This document shows positions 18,701 through 27,182 of a stretch of DNA of 64,000 bases, in pieces (the stretch's first letter is position 1; each line of letters starts with the position of its first letter). This DNA comes from Taishania sp. (lineage in GTDB: Bacteria > Bacteroidota > Bacteroidia > Flavobacteriales_D > Crocinitomicaceae). The notes under the pieces were generated by a model. That model searched no databases and was not told the origin of the DNA. It saw only the letters and a program-made list of their open reading frames with translations. The translations under genes were made by a program, and so were the position numbers. The stretch lies in assembly GCA_030150045.1 (NCBI GenBank), contig JASLGM010000027.1, positions 186,001 through 250,000 of the forward strand, in the 5' to 3' direction.

Positions 18701-20140
18701 ATAGAAAGTGTTATTGGTAGCTACCAATTTTACTTCATGCTCTTTTGCGAATTTAATTAGAGTTTGATTTACACGATCTTCATCTTCTTGACCGTGACGC
18801 ATGATTTCAATATACAAATCATCTTTGAACAAGTTTTTCCAATAAAGTAAAGCTTCTTCCGCCTGTTTCTCACCTAAATTCAATACCATATTTGGTACTT
18901 CTCCATAAAGATTCCCTGTTAAACAGATGACTTCTTCATGGAATTGTTCGATCAATTTTTTATCAATTCTGGGAACATAATATTGACCTTCAGTGTATGC
19001 TTTTGAAGCTAATTTAATGATGTTATCATAACCTTTTCTATTTTTTGCAAGTAAAACAATTTGATAACCATTGTCTTTAATGGATTTATCATGCATATCT
19101 CTACACACATTAAATTCACATCCAATAATTGGCATGAGTTCTTGCTTTCCTGTGTAAACCTCACCTTGTTCTTCTGCCAATCTTTTCGCTTCTCTCACTT
19201 TTTTATTGTGTGAAGAAGCGGCCTTTTCAAATTGAAAAGCAGCCATCATATTTCCTGTATCAGTCAAGGCAACTGCTTTCATATCCAATTCTACCGCTTG
19301 ATGAACAAGATGTCCAACGGAGATAGTGGATTGAAGAATGGTAAATTGTGTATGATTATGTAAGTGAACAAATGGAGCTTTTGCCAAACGCTTCCTTGCC
19401 GCATCTTTGTCTACAAATGTGGTTTCAACCGCATCTGTTTTCTTAATTCGCTTTGATTCTTCTTTTAGATTTAGATGTTTAATTCCGTATCGGCCAATAG
19501 GCATTGGATTAAACTGCTTAAAATCTGCAATGTAGGCACCTCCTTGTCCTAATTGATCTTTTGTGAAACTTTCTGTACGAATCAACTCAAAGAAACATCT
19601 TGTAGTTGCTTCCACATCGGCGGTAGCATTATGCGCTTCTGCAAATGGTTCTCCGAAAAGAAACTCATGTAATTCGGTTAGGTTTGGGAGTTTAAATCGT
19701 CCTCCACGTCCTCCAGGTATTTTACAAAGATTTGCTGTTACTTCTGTACATGTATCTAGTACTTGCATGTCGTGCATTGGAGTAGTTTCCGCTAAACGCA
19801 CGAATTCGCAACCGACTACGTTGATATCAAATTTTATATTCTGTCCGACAACAAAAGTCGCCTTTCCAAGTGCTTCGTTAAACAAAGTCATGGCTTCTTG
19901 TAAAGGGACCCCTTGTTCTTGTGCTAATTGCGTAGAAATACCGTGAATGGTTTCTGCATCGTAAGGAATATCAAATCCATCTGGTCGAATTAAGAAATCT
20001 TTATGTTCAACTAATGTACCATTAGCATCGTGTAATTGCCAAGCAATTTGCACAACGCGGGGCCAGTTATCTGTATCAGAAAAAGGTGCGTCCCAGCGTT
20101 TTGGTAACCCTGTGGTTTCGGTATCAAAAATGATGTACAT
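15785..20140 (-). CDS. dnaE: DNA polymerase III alpha subunit with N-terminal exonuclease domain
   Basis: The 1451-residue replicative polymerase begins with a DEDD exonuclease (FDTETTG at about 5-11, NIKFDINV and HNATADVEATTR), a proofreading module normally on the separate epsilon subunit. A PHP domain follows (HLHNHTQFT near 265). The polymerase core has GPGRGSAAGSAVAYCTG and the catalytic PDIDIDFDDEGR near 683-694, then the helix-hairpin-helix and OB regions. The fused arrangement is known in flavobacterial DnaE. ATG at 20140 is clear. It is a single-gene unit facing the SirB1-like gene. Confidence 0.95.
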   Translation of the reverse strand: MYIIFDTETTGLPKRWDAPFSDTDNWPRVVQIAWQLHDANGTLVEHKDFLIRPDGFDIPYDAETIHGISTQLAQEQGVPLQEAMTLFNEALGKATFVVGQNIKFDINVVGCEFVRLAETTPMHDMQVLDTCTEVTANLCKIPGGRGGRFKLPNLTELHEFLFGEPFAEAHNATADVEATTRCFFELIRTESFTKDQLGQGGAYIADFKQFNPMPIGRYGIKHLNLKEESKRIKKTDAVETTFVDKDAARKRLAKAPFVHLHNHTQFTILQSTISVGHLVHQAVELDMKAVALTDTGNMMAAFQFEKAASSHNKKVREAKRLAEEQGEVYTGKQELMPIIGCEFNVCRDMHDKSIKDNGYQIVLLAKNRKGYDNIIKLASKAYTEGQYYVPRIDKKLIEQFHEEVICLTGNLYGEVPNMVLNLGEKQAEEALLYWKNLFKDDLYIEIMRHGQEDEDRVNQTLIKFAKEHEVKLVATNNTFYIAKKDAESHDVLLCVKDNELVQTPIGRGRGFRYGLENQEYYFKTQDEMKELFLDLPEAIENISEIIGKIEHYGLAREVLLPAFDIPEEFQNELDLTDGGKRGENNYLKHLTYVGAEKRYGEITPEIKERLDFELATIERTGYPGYFLIVQDFCQASRDMGVSVGPGRGSAAGSAVAYCTGITNVDPIKYDLLFERFLNPDRISMPDIDIDFDDEGRGDVINWVINKYGSNQVAQIITYGTMAAKSSIKDTARVLDLPLPDADRIAKLIPDMSLSKIFSLPDDALAEKLKNNQDDIGRVNELKRLSQGHDLQSQVIRQARSLEGSIRNTGIHACGVIITPEDITNFVPVATAKDSEMYCTQFDNSVAEEAGLLKMDFLGLKTLTLIKVACRNVKNRHGIDLDPDNFPIDDQKTYELFQRGETVGIFQYESAGMQKYMRDLKPTVFADLIAMNALYRPGPLEYIPSFIRRKLGEEPIEYDIPASEEYLKETYGITVYQEQVMLLSQKLAGFTKGEADTLRKAMGKKQKDVLDKMKPQFIQQASEKGHPVDRLEKVWKDWEAFASYAFNKSHSTCYAWVAYQTAYLKAHYPAEYMASVLTNNMNDIKQVSFFMEECKRMGVPVLGPDVNESDYKFTVNQAGAIRFGLGAIKGLGTGPVDSIINERQEEPYRSIFDFAQKVNLRQCTKKAFESLAYAGAFDAFGNANRAQLFAETNGRTFIETLIKYGQAYQENLNSSQGSLFGEASGVEIPEPEAPKCEDWPSLFKLNREKEVVGIFISGHPLDDYKLELSSFCNGTVDMLNDMEKNVGRELTIGCILSEVEHRKTVNNIPFGTLVIEDYSGAHKMFLWREAYLKYTHFFQPNVFIAIKGKIEIPPRRSNLEFVVRSIELLEDLKENNTNMLKLKLPARKVEQLLISELDKVLLKHEGSCPITFVISDPLENIEVVMPSKKLRVDVNGNLIKALDELGVEYELK

Positions 20141-20272
20141 AGAAGATGGAAATTTGAACTATAAATTTAGTGTTTTTTTTGATGAGCCGGACATTCCCCT
20201 CCTAGAGAATTCCGAAGTAAGGAAATGAATCAGCAGTTCAGAAAAGATGTTAATTTAAGTAATCCCTTTCAT

Positions 20273-20302
20273 TTGCAGTAAATTACAAAGCTGTTTTATT
20301 TG
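20273..20302 (+). promoter_or_regulatory. Promoter of the GlsB/YeaQ-like gene
   Basis: TTG (20273-20275), exactly 19 bases, then TTTATTTG (20295-20302), one base from the TAnnTTTG form; the ATG follows 21 bases later. Confidence 0.5.
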
Positions 20303-20323
20303 TAACTTCCAAGAAAAGAGAAA

Positions 20324-20575
20324 ATGGGAGTTATAGCTACAATTATTACTGGTGCTTTTGCGGGATGGCTTGGAAGCACCATTTACAAAGGAAGTGGTTT
20401 AGGCCTTTTAGGTAATATTATCATTGGTATTTTAGGGGCTATTGTAGGCAGTAGTTTACTTGGTGCTATAGGTATTAATTTTAGTAACGGATGGTTTGGA
20501 ACGATCATCAATGGATCTATTGGAGCAATAGTGATTTTATTTCTGTTGAATATTATTGTGAAGGGCAAGAAATAA
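20324..20575 (+). CDS. GlsB/YeaQ/YmgE-family small membrane protein
   Basis: An 83-residue, glycine-rich protein with three hydrophobic segments and the family patterns GAFAGWLGS, IIIGILGAIVGSSL and INGSIGAIVIL. Members (also called transglycosylase-associated proteins) are small inner-membrane proteins often induced by stress; biochemical function is unknown. It stands alone between dnaE and an F2 repeat. Confidence 0.85.
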   Translation: MGVIATIITGAFAGWLGSTIYKGSGLGLLGNIIIGILGAIVGSSLLGAIGINFSNGWFGTIINGSIGAIVILFLLNIIVKGKK

Positions 20576-20641
20576 CTATTGGCCCTGAAATCCAATTAAA
20601 CATTTGGTTGGTTCACTTTACATGTGTTTTGAAATGGAATA

Positions 20642-20789
20642 TCAGCCCGGGCGGAAGGCGTTAGCTAAATGAACGGCAAAAGGTGTGAACGTCTTTTTGC
20701 AACAGCGACCTTTGGGAGCTCGTTGCAAATGACTAGTTAACCCTTTTGCAGGAATTTACTATAGCTTGTAGACCGATAAGGCTGCCAAA
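20642..20789 (+). repeat. F2 interspersed structured repeat, copy 2
   Basis: Outer CAGCC/GGCTG is present. P2 is GCAAAAGG (20676-20683) with CCTTTTGC (20742-20749), 8 bp perfect. P3 is TTTGCAAC (20696-20703) with GTTGCAAA (20722-20729). The loop core is AGCGACC-N3-GGGAGCTC. Both stems differ from copy 1 by paired substitutions. Confidence 0.78.
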
Positions 20790-20811
20790 TAACAGGTGAG
20801 TAAATTTTCCT

Positions 20812-21174
20812 TTATTGCACATAAATTTTAAAGCGTAACAACAATTCTTTTTTAGGGGTATTTGTGTTGACAACTATGATTCGATCTTGCAAATAGTACT
20901 TGCCTTTAGAGTCAAATTCCATTGGGACATCGACGGTTTGACCGGGTAAAATTGGTTGTTTGGGTAATTGTATTTTTGTGCATGGGCACCCCACATTATA
21001 ATCTTGGAGAAGCAAGGGCGAGTCGCCTTCATTTTTAATTTTGAAGGTGTGATAAACGGTGGTTCCTTCTTTTACTTTATCCAATTTAACGGTTGCCTTA
21101 TCGACAACAGCTTTGGGCTGAGCCAGGGTCAATGTCGCCAAACAAAGGAAATAAATTGTATGTAAAATCTTCAT
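20812..21174 (-). CDS. Secreted DUF1573 protein
   Basis: The 120-residue product begins with a signal peptide (MKILHT..., cleavage near LAQ) and contains one immunoglobulin-like DUF1573 domain: KVKEGTTVYHTFKIKNEGDSPLLL, then GCPCTKIQ and LPGQTVDVPMEFDSKGK. The two cysteines of GCPC are typical of the family. Role unknown; periplasmic or outer-envelope location is expected. I start at ATG 21174; the longer GTG frame runs through the terminator of the next gene. It is probably a recent or old duplicate partner of the DUF1573 gene upstream. Confidence 0.82.
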   Translation of the reverse strand: MKILHTIYFLCLATLTLAQPKAVVDKATVKLDKVKEGTTVYHTFKIKNEGDSPLLLQDYNVGCPCTKIQLPKQPILPGQTVDVPMEFDSKGKYYLQDRIIVVNTNTPKKELLLRFKIYVQ

Positions 21175-21185
21175 ATTGTAAGTAT

Positions 21186-21215
21186 AAAAAAATCCCGCCA
21201 CAATGGACGGGATTT
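21186..21215 (-). terminator. Terminator between the two DUF1573 genes
   Basis: AAATCCCG pairs with CGGGATTT and is followed by Ts on the minus strand. It separates the two otherwise adjacent DUF1573 genes into distinct units. Confidence 0.82.
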
Positions 21216-21237
21216 TGTATTTTATATATCTTTTGGA

Positions 21238-21672
21238 CTATTTATTCATTGGTCCAGCGTTGTTTTCTGGCATTCCTGTTTCTGGTTTAGCTCCTACTTC
21301 ACCTTTGATACGTAAAACTTTTGTTGGTTCGTTGACAGCATTAGATGTAACTGTAATGCTTTTATTGATTAATCCTGGACGTTTTGTGTCGTAAGTTACT
21401 TTTAAGTTTCCTTTTTGTCCTGGGTTAACTGGGTCTTTTGTCCAATCTGGAACAGTACACCCGCAAGATGCTTTAGCATTCGAAATGATCAAAGGAGCTT
21501 TTCCTGTATTTTTGAACTCGAAAGTTGTAGTTCCGTCTGCACCGTACTTTACATTTCCATAATCGTGTGTATCTTTAGTGAATTCGATTTTTGGACCATC
21601 AGCACCCACTTCTTGTGCGAAAGAACCTCCAGCAATTGCTGTCATCATTAAGGAGAATAATAACTTTTTCAT
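21238..21672 (-). CDS. Secreted DUF1573 protein
   Basis: This 144-residue protein has a signal peptide ending near SFAQ and one DUF1573 domain: HDYGNVKYGADGTTTFEFKN, then SCGCTVPDWTK with the typical CGC pair, and PGQKGNLKVTYDTK. The tail is Gly/Asn/Pro-rich and probably disordered. Function is unknown. Start is ATG 21672; an in-frame ATG at 21684 is possible. A -7 box TATATTTG lies upstream (minus strand, 21696-21703). Confidence 0.85.
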   Translation of the reverse strand: MKKLLFSLMMTAIAGGSFAQEVGADGPKIEFTKDTHDYGNVKYGADGTTTFEFKNTGKAPLIISNAKASCGCTVPDWTKDPVNPGQKGNLKVTYDTKRPGLINKSITVTSNAVNEPTKVLRIKGEVGAKPETGMPENNAGPMNK

Positions 21673-21756
21673 AGTATTTAACATTATTAGTTTATCAAAT
21701 ATAAAAACTGTTCAAATAACTTGTGTTTCTATTAACTAAGTTTTAACACAGCGATT

Positions 21757-22302
21757 TTATTGGTCGGAGAACTTTTGTTCTAGAATCAAAAACTGTTCAA
21801 AAGGAATTTGATTCATCAACAATCTTTTCTCGATCATATCCTTTTCATCAATATTTATGCCAGGATTTTCTTTTAAATAGATTGTATAATATTTTCTAAC
21901 GTTTATGCTATCTCTTGGTTGCACCTCTGCGTCATACATATAGGCTACACTTTTAAGTACCATTGGTCTATTAGCATAATCGGGATAGTCATCAATAATT
22001 TTTACGCCGTATTCTAATGATTTTTTTAGATCTCTTGTTGCGCTACTAAGCATATGAATTCTATCCATGTAAGTTGCTGCCTTTGGGTTTTCTGGTGCAG
22101 TACGTACGGCTTGTTCAAGGACACTTATATAATTATGTAAAAAATCATTGGATTGCTCCGATGTCAATGGATTTTGGATCATTCTGGAAAGAGAATCTTC
22201 GTAAGAATTGATAGTATCTACAATTTTTGTGTCCAACTCCTTTTTGTTTCCGCAAGCGGTAATTAATCCAAGAAAAACAAGGTTCACCAATATATTTTTC
22301 AT
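21757..22302 (-). CDS. Lipoprotein with TPR-like helical repeats
   Basis: This 181-residue protein has a lipobox LITAC with the acceptor Cys at 17. The mature part is helical and resembles tetratricopeptide repeats (for example NPKAATYMDRIHML and DLKKSLEYGVKII). It starts 2 bases after the def stop, so the two genes are co-transcribed; in this phylum small TPR lipoproteins next to def are seen but their job is not known to me. It probably sits on the inner face of the outer membrane. Confidence 0.72.
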   Translation of the reverse strand: MKNILVNLVFLGLITACGNKKELDTKIVDTINSYEDSLSRMIQNPLTSEQSNDFLHNYISVLEQAVRTAPENPKAATYMDRIHMLSSATRDLKKSLEYGVKIIDDYPDYANRPMVLKSVAYMYDAEVQPRDSINVRKYYTIYLKENPGINIDEKDMIEKRLLMNQIPFEQFLILEQKFSDQ

Positions 22303-22304
22303 TT

Positions 22305-22901
22305 TTACCTTCCTTTTTTTTGCAGTGGGAAACGCATTTTATAATTTACAGACACTTCACCTTTTGAAATATTTTGCAAGCGTTTTTGGATCATTCTTTT
22401 CTTCAATGAACTCAGGTGGTCGGTAAACAAAATACCTTCTATATGGTCATATTCGTGTTGGATGATGCGCGCTTTATATCCTGAAAATTTTTCTTCTTTT
22501 AATTCCCAGTTTTCGTCGTAGTAAGAAATGGTAATCGTTTCTTTACGGAACACTTCTTCTCTTACCTTTGGAATCGATAGACAACCTTCATGAAATCCCC
22601 ATTTTTCACCTTCTTCTTCTTCAATGATTGGATTGATAAAAACTTTTTTGAATCCTTCCATGCCTTCTGCGCGTGGGTCGTATTCTTCGTCTTCATCTTG
22701 TTCAGCAAAAGGAGAGCCATCCACAATGAATAAACGTATATCTAATCCAACTTGTGGTGCAGCTAATCCAACGCCTTGCGCTCCATACATTGTCTCGAAC
22801 ATGTTATCAATTAATGTACTTAATCCTGGATAATCTTTATCGATTTCCTGCCCTTCTTTTTTTAATACCGGATCTCCGTATGCTACAATTGGTAAAATCA
22901 T
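22305..22901 (-). CDS. def: Peptide deformylase
   Basis: The 198-residue enzyme has the three deformylase motifs: GVGLAAPQVG near 43-52, EGCLSIP near 105-111, and QHEYDHIEG near 147-155. Together these supply the Cys and two His metal ligands and the catalytic Glu. It removes the formyl group from nascent proteins at the ribosome. An acidic insert (EQDEDEEYDPRAEG) between motifs 1 and 2 is common in Bacteroidota enzymes. The promoter is well defined (22919-22948), giving a short leader. Confidence 0.95.
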   Translation of the reverse strand: MILPIVAYGDPVLKKEGQEIDKDYPGLSTLIDNMFETMYGAQGVGLAAPQVGLDIRLFIVDGSPFAEQDEDEEYDPRAEGMEGFKKVFINPIIEEEEGEKWGFHEGCLSIPKVREEVFRKETITISYYDENWELKEEKFSGYKARIIQHEYDHIEGILFTDHLSSLKKRMIQKRLQNISKGEVSVNYKMRFPLQKKGR

Positions 22902-22918
22902 AAATTATAAATCTTATG

Positions 22919-22948
22919 CAAAGTTAAACAATTGAACCTAAAATTCAA
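22919..22948 (-). promoter_or_regulatory. Promoter of def
   Basis: On the minus strand TTG (22946-22948), exactly 19 bases, then TAACTTTG (22919-22926), a full match to the Bacteroidota form, 17 bases before the def ATG. Confidence 0.75.
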
Positions 22949-23004
22949 TGCATGAATATGCAATCTGGACGGGTTTCTATTTAAGAAAATGTTAATTCAT
23001 GCAT
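22948..23004. repeat. 10-bp perfect inverted repeat upstream of def
   Basis: ATGCATGAAT (22948-22957) and ATTCATGCAT (22995-23004) are exact inverted copies 37 bases apart, touching the -33 element of def. They could be an operator or a scar. The remaining gap to 23234 holds only a 20-codon frame at 23089-23151 beginning MKKSSFSSF, perhaps a signal-peptide remnant. Confidence 0.4.
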
Positions 23005-23234
23005 CTTCTCCCTTTTTTCTCTGTCTGGCTTCAATCAAAAGTATTTATTTTACCTTTTATCCCTTAGATCAACCATTAAACTATAATCATGAAAAAAAGT
23101 TCTTTTTCTTCTTTTCATTTACTTTTTTCAATACTTAGCGTACAGGAGTAGATTTGTTAATTTTCTCATGAGGTTGTTACTTTTCAGCTCACCTCTCGTT
23201 ATAGTCAACAATTACACAATCAATTATTTAGCTT

Positions 23235-26009
23235 ATGCTACTTAGAACGATATTCTTCACAATCCTTACTTTATATACATTTTCTGCCATTGGACAGGAA
23301 AATCAAATGCTTATTTCAGGTACAGTTTCTGATTCTACTCTTGAGAAAAATGTCCCTTTTGGTAAAGCTCTTCTGATAAGAGCGAAGGATTCTACCCTAG
23401 TAAATCACAAGACAATTGACCAAGAAGGAAACTTTTCTTTCTCCATTCCAATTGATACTTTTCGTTTAATCATCAACCATCCTAAATACGATGAAAAAGA
23501 GTTTCTCCTTGTTGGTTCTGCTAAGAATCGCGTTTTTGATTTAAGGGAAATCCATTTACCTGAGAAGGGAAAAGGTTTAGAAGAAGTGGTTATTTTAGCA
23601 TTCAAAGAACCTATCTATTATAAAGGTGACACTTTAGTGTATGTAGCTGACTCTTTCAAAACACGTCCAAATGCAATGGTCGAGGATTTGTTGCGTAAAC
23701 TCCCAGGTGTTAAGGTGGAAAAAGATGGAAGTATAAAGGCTCAAGGTAAAGAAGTAAAAAGAGTCTTGGTTGATGGTGATGAATTCTTTGGTTCTGACGC
23801 TACTCTGGCTACAAAAAATTTAGCAGCGGGGTCAATTCAGACCGTTCAGATTTACGAAAAACATGATGATGGTGCTTCAGATACAGATGAAAAAATTCAG
23901 GTACTTGACCTCAAGCTTAAAGATGAAGCTAAACGAGGCTATTTTGGAGAAATCTTATTAGGAAGTGACTTCCGTCGCTTTCACGAAGGTCGTGTATTAG
24001 CTAATTACTTCACTCCTAAACACAAGGTTTCCGTATATGGTGCAGGAGCTAACACACTTGAAAGTACTCTTTCATGGTCGCAAATGAACCAATATGGTTT
24101 AAACAATCTTCAAGCTTATCAATATGACTCTGAAACTGATTCTTGGCAAATCAATGAGAATAATATTAACAGTTCTTCTGGCTTACCTCAATTGTGGAGA
24201 GCAGGTGTGTACTATCAAGGAGAAGTAAACAAAAAGTTGAAAATTGGTGCAAATTACACTTTTACTGATTACCGACTAAACACTTCTTCAGAAAGTAACT
24301 CCCGTTATAACTTTGCAGACACATCTTACAGCAACGCTTTTAAATCAAACGAATTACAGCACAGTCGTTCACATGAAGTTAATTTCAGCTTTGATTATCA
24401 AATAGATTCTACGCAAACATTTAGCTTTAAACCAAAATTTTTAGAGAAAACAACTAATTCTGAATCCACATCGAATACTCATTTCTTGAATCAAAATGGT
24501 TTTGCTACACGTAACTCTTTTCAAATAAATGAGAATTCGCGTGAAGGTTTCAACATCAAAACACCCTTAACTTACACAAAGTTATTTCTAAAAAAAGACC
24601 GTAGATTAACGGTACTAAACAATTTTATTTATGATACAGGAACAACAAAAGGAAAAATAAACTACGAAGATCAAATACCTGAAACGAATCAATCCATTTT
24701 AGGTATTGATCAAATAAAAAGCGGAAACTCCAACATTGTTTCAAATTTAGCTTTGGCGACTTTTACAGAGCCACTTGGTAAAAAATCGAAATTGCAGTTT
24801 TCATTAGAACAATTCAACACAAAGAACACAGACAATATGTATTCTTTCAATCCTGTGAACGGTGTTTACGAAGCATTAGACTCATTAACATCTAATGAAT
24901 TTCAATCTATTAAAAGTAAATCAAGTTTAGGCTTAAACTACATTTATAAACACAAGAAAATAACCTTTAACGTTGCTGCAGATGCAAGCTACTTCAATTC
25001 TCGTAATGAGAATGTATTTACAGCAAACACTATTAAGCAATCACAACTGTTTGTTTTACCAAAATTTTCATTTTCTTACAAACCTAACAAATCCTCTAAC
25101 CTAAATGTTAGAGGAAATACAAGTGCTAATTTACCCAGTAATTCAATTTTACAACCAATTTACAACAACATGAATCCCAACTTTGTACGTTTAGGTGCAC
25201 CTGATATTAAACCTTCGTACAATTCCAATATGTCAGCGAATTATCAATTTTATAAGTCTTCAACAGGTGCATGGTACTACCTTTATTCTAGTGCCTCTTA
25301 TACACATAACTCCTATGCAAACGACATCACTTTTGACAACAACGGAAGACAATACAGCACCTTTTATAACAAATCCTTATTTTCAAACTTCAATATAGGT
25401 TTCAATCTGAGTCAACCGATTTACAAACAGGAAATAACAATTTCTCCGATTTTCAGTTATAACTTATCGCCAAACGTGGGTCGTGTAAATGGTGAGGAAA
25501 CAAAAACCATTTCTAACTCATTCTCACAAGGTCTGTCTATTGATTTTGATTATGATTTCATGTACGCTTCCATTGGTGCTAGTTACGATCACAGCATACG
25601 AAATTCAAAATTGTCAGAAATTGCCTCTTTCACCAATACAAAATGGTCAATAGAAGCTCAAGGAGAATTCTACCTTCCCTGGAAAATGACCATAGGATTC
25701 GATGCGAATTATTCTATTTTTGGAAAAATGGAAACGAATTACAACGTAAATCGTTTTATACTGAGTGCCCGCATCGAACAAAAATTCGGAAAAACAGAAA
25801 ACTGGATAATCACTGGACAAATACACGATGCACTTAACCAGAATCAAGAAATTTACCGATCAAACACGGTTAACATGATTACCGATTCAAGGATGAATAC
25901 CATTGCGAGATATTTCATGTTAAAGCTAACCTACAAATTCAATAGCGCTACGCTAAAATCAAAGAAAAACAAAAATGGAAATGAGAACGATACTATTGAT
26001 TTGGATTAG
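23235..26009 (+). CDS. Outer-membrane beta-barrel, TonB-dependent-receptor-like protein
   Basis: The 924-residue protein starts with a signal peptide (cleavage near IGQ). A carboxypeptidase-regulatory-like beta domain covers about 25-115. A plug-like region follows with MVEDLLRKLPGVKVEKDGSI and KRVLVDGDEFFG, then a long aromatic-rich beta-barrel to the end. It resembles the OMP_b-brl_3 class. The ligand is unknown. The GLPGLI gene overlaps its 3' end by 35 bases, a pairing often seen in Flavobacteria. The pair is transcribed away from def and interrupts the usual def-ruvX neighbourhood. Confidence 0.85.
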   Translation: MLLRTIFFTILTLYTFSAIGQENQMLISGTVSDSTLEKNVPFGKALLIRAKDSTLVNHKTIDQEGNFSFSIPIDTFRLIINHPKYDEKEFLLVGSAKNRVFDLREIHLPEKGKGLEEVVILAFKEPIYYKGDTLVYVADSFKTRPNAMVEDLLRKLPGVKVEKDGSIKAQGKEVKRVLVDGDEFFGSDATLATKNLAAGSIQTVQIYEKHDDGASDTDEKIQVLDLKLKDEAKRGYFGEILLGSDFRRFHEGRVLANYFTPKHKVSVYGAGANTLESTLSWSQMNQYGLNNLQAYQYDSETDSWQINENNINSSSGLPQLWRAGVYYQGEVNKKLKIGANYTFTDYRLNTSSESNSRYNFADTSYSNAFKSNELQHSRSHEVNFSFDYQIDSTQTFSFKPKFLEKTTNSESTSNTHFLNQNGFATRNSFQINENSREGFNIKTPLTYTKLFLKKDRRLTVLNNFIYDTGTTKGKINYEDQIPETNQSILGIDQIKSGNSNIVSNLALATFTEPLGKKSKLQFSLEQFNTKNTDNMYSFNPVNGVYEALDSLTSNEFQSIKSKSSLGLNYIYKHKKITFNVAADASYFNSRNENVFTANTIKQSQLFVLPKFSFSYKPNKSSNLNVRGNTSANLPSNSILQPIYNNMNPNFVRLGAPDIKPSYNSNMSANYQFYKSSTGAWYYLYSSASYTHNSYANDITFDNNGRQYSTFYNKSLFSNFNIGFNLSQPIYKQEITISPIFSYNLSPNVGRVNGEETKTISNSFSQGLSIDFDYDFMYASIGASYDHSIRNSKLSEIASFTNTKWSIEAQGEFYLPWKMTIGFDANYSIFGKMETNYNVNRFILSARIEQKFGKTENWIITGQIHDALNQNQEIYRSNTVNMITDSRMNTIARYFMLKLTYKFNSATLKSKKNKNGNENDTIDLD

Positions 26010-26688
26010 TCTTTTTAGCTTCTCGAAAGCTTTTGGACAAATGACGCAAGGTGTAATCACTTATGAACGCACCATCAATCTTTTCAAAATATACACAAAT
26101 CCGAATTCTCAAAAATGGATTGGTGAAAAAAATAAATATAGAAAAGATGAATATGAATTACACTTCAACGACAGCACGTCTGTTTTCTTCGCTTCAAAAG
26201 AGACGGAATTCAATAATTGGACAGCTTCATGCAACAGCGTAACCAATTATTACACTTCGAATAAAACAGAATCAATAATCGTCTTTAATCGTGAAGAAAT
26301 TCTCGTTAGTGATTCTTTGATCCATAGATCATGGAAGATAACTGATAAATGGCGTAAAATTGCAGATTATGATTGTCGTCAAGCTGTATTTACAATAGAT
26401 GACTCCACGCGCATTTATGCTTGGTTTACCACTGCCGTCATGCCAAACATAGGCCCTGAAAGCTATTGGGATTTACCAGGCGCCATTTTAGGATTAGCAA
26501 CTGAAGATGGAAGCGTTACTTACTTCGCAAAATCAGTAGTAAGTAAGCCCTTTGACGCTATCAACACCAAACAAAAATTCAATACGAGAAAAGCAAAAAC
26601 AAGAGAGGAACATTTAGAACGCTTTCTGAAAAATGCTTCGAATGATAAAGAAAGAGCAAACTATAAAAAGAATATATTCCTTTGGTAA
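25975..26688 (+). CDS. GLPGLI-family secreted protein
   Basis: The 237-residue product has a signal peptide (cleavage near AFGQ) and the family pattern GVITYERT near the N-terminus. The name-giving motif appears here as DLPGAILGL, after GPESYW. The C-terminal tail is basic. Function is unknown; members are encoded next to TonB-dependent barrels, as here, with a 35-base overlap. An alternative start at ATG 25981 gives a similar signal peptide. Likely periplasmic partner of the upstream barrel (inference from context). Confidence 0.87.
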   Translation: MEMRTILLIWISLFSFSKAFGQMTQGVITYERTINLFKIYTNPNSQKWIGEKNKYRKDEYELHFNDSTSVFFASKETEFNNWTASCNSVTNYYTSNKTESIIVFNREEILVSDSLIHRSWKITDKWRKIADYDCRQAVFTIDDSTRIYAWFTTAVMPNIGPESYWDLPGAILGLATEDGSVTYFAKSVVSKPFDAINTKQKFNTRKAKTREEHLERFLKNASNDKERANYKKNIFLW

Positions 26689-26691
26689 ACG

Positions 26692-27102
26692 CTATAGATT
26701 ACCAATATATTCTTGCAAAATAATAGCTGCACTCACTTTGTCAATCATGCCTTTTTGCTGACGATCTTTTTTCTTCATACCTCCTTGAATCATAGCGTCT
26801 AATGCCATCTTGGAAGTAAACCTTTCGTCGTGCAAATCAATTTTTACAACAGGAAATTGTTTTTCTAACGCTTCTTTTAGTAAATAAACATTTTGTGTTA
26901 CATGAGAATCTGAGCCATCCATGCGCTTGGGTTCGCCCAAAACAATGGTTTCAATTTTTTCTTTTGCAACCAACGCAACTAAAACATCCATTAACTGCTT
27001 AGAATCAACCGTTTCTAAAGGCGTGGCAATGATTTGCAATTCATCTGTGATCGCTAATCCGCAACGCTTCAATCCAAAATCTATGGCTAATATTTTTCCC
27101 AT
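26692..27102 (-). CDS. ruvX: Putative Holliday junction resolvase RuvX/YqgF
   Basis: The 136-residue RNase H-like protein starts ILAIDFGLKRCGLAITD, with the first catalytic Asp at 7, then VLGEPKRMDGSD and the late Asp in KMALDAMI/DKVSAAIIL. YqgF enzymes act in 16S rRNA 5'-end maturation and possibly on DNA junctions. It converges on the GLPGLI gene (3-base gap), and its divergent neighbour is dapD. In related genomes ruvX is commonly next to def; here 3.8 kb separates them. Confidence 0.92.
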   Translation of the reverse strand: MGKILAIDFGLKRCGLAITDELQIIATPLETVDSKQLMDVLVALVAKEKIETIVLGEPKRMDGSDSHVTQNVYLLKEALEKQFPVVKIDLHDERFTSKMALDAMIQGGMKKKDRQQKGMIDKVSAAIILQEYIGNL

Positions 27103-27159
27103 GCCACGAAATTACAGTTTCCAAATTGATTATTGCCTCAAAAGAAAACGCGAAATAGC

Positions 27160-27167
27160 TATATTTG
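27160..27167 (+). promoter_or_regulatory. -7 box of dapD
   Basis: TATATTTG lies 15 bases before the dapD ATG. An upstream TTG exists but at 24 bases, wider than usual. Confidence 0.5.
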
Positions 27168-27182
27168 AAAAAAAGAAATAAA

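Noticed and set aside
23089..23151. 20-codon frame starting MKKSSFSSF upstream of the barrel gene as a real gene
   Set aside because: Too short, no recognised product and no ribosome-binding context; kept only as a possible signal-peptide remnant in a finding.
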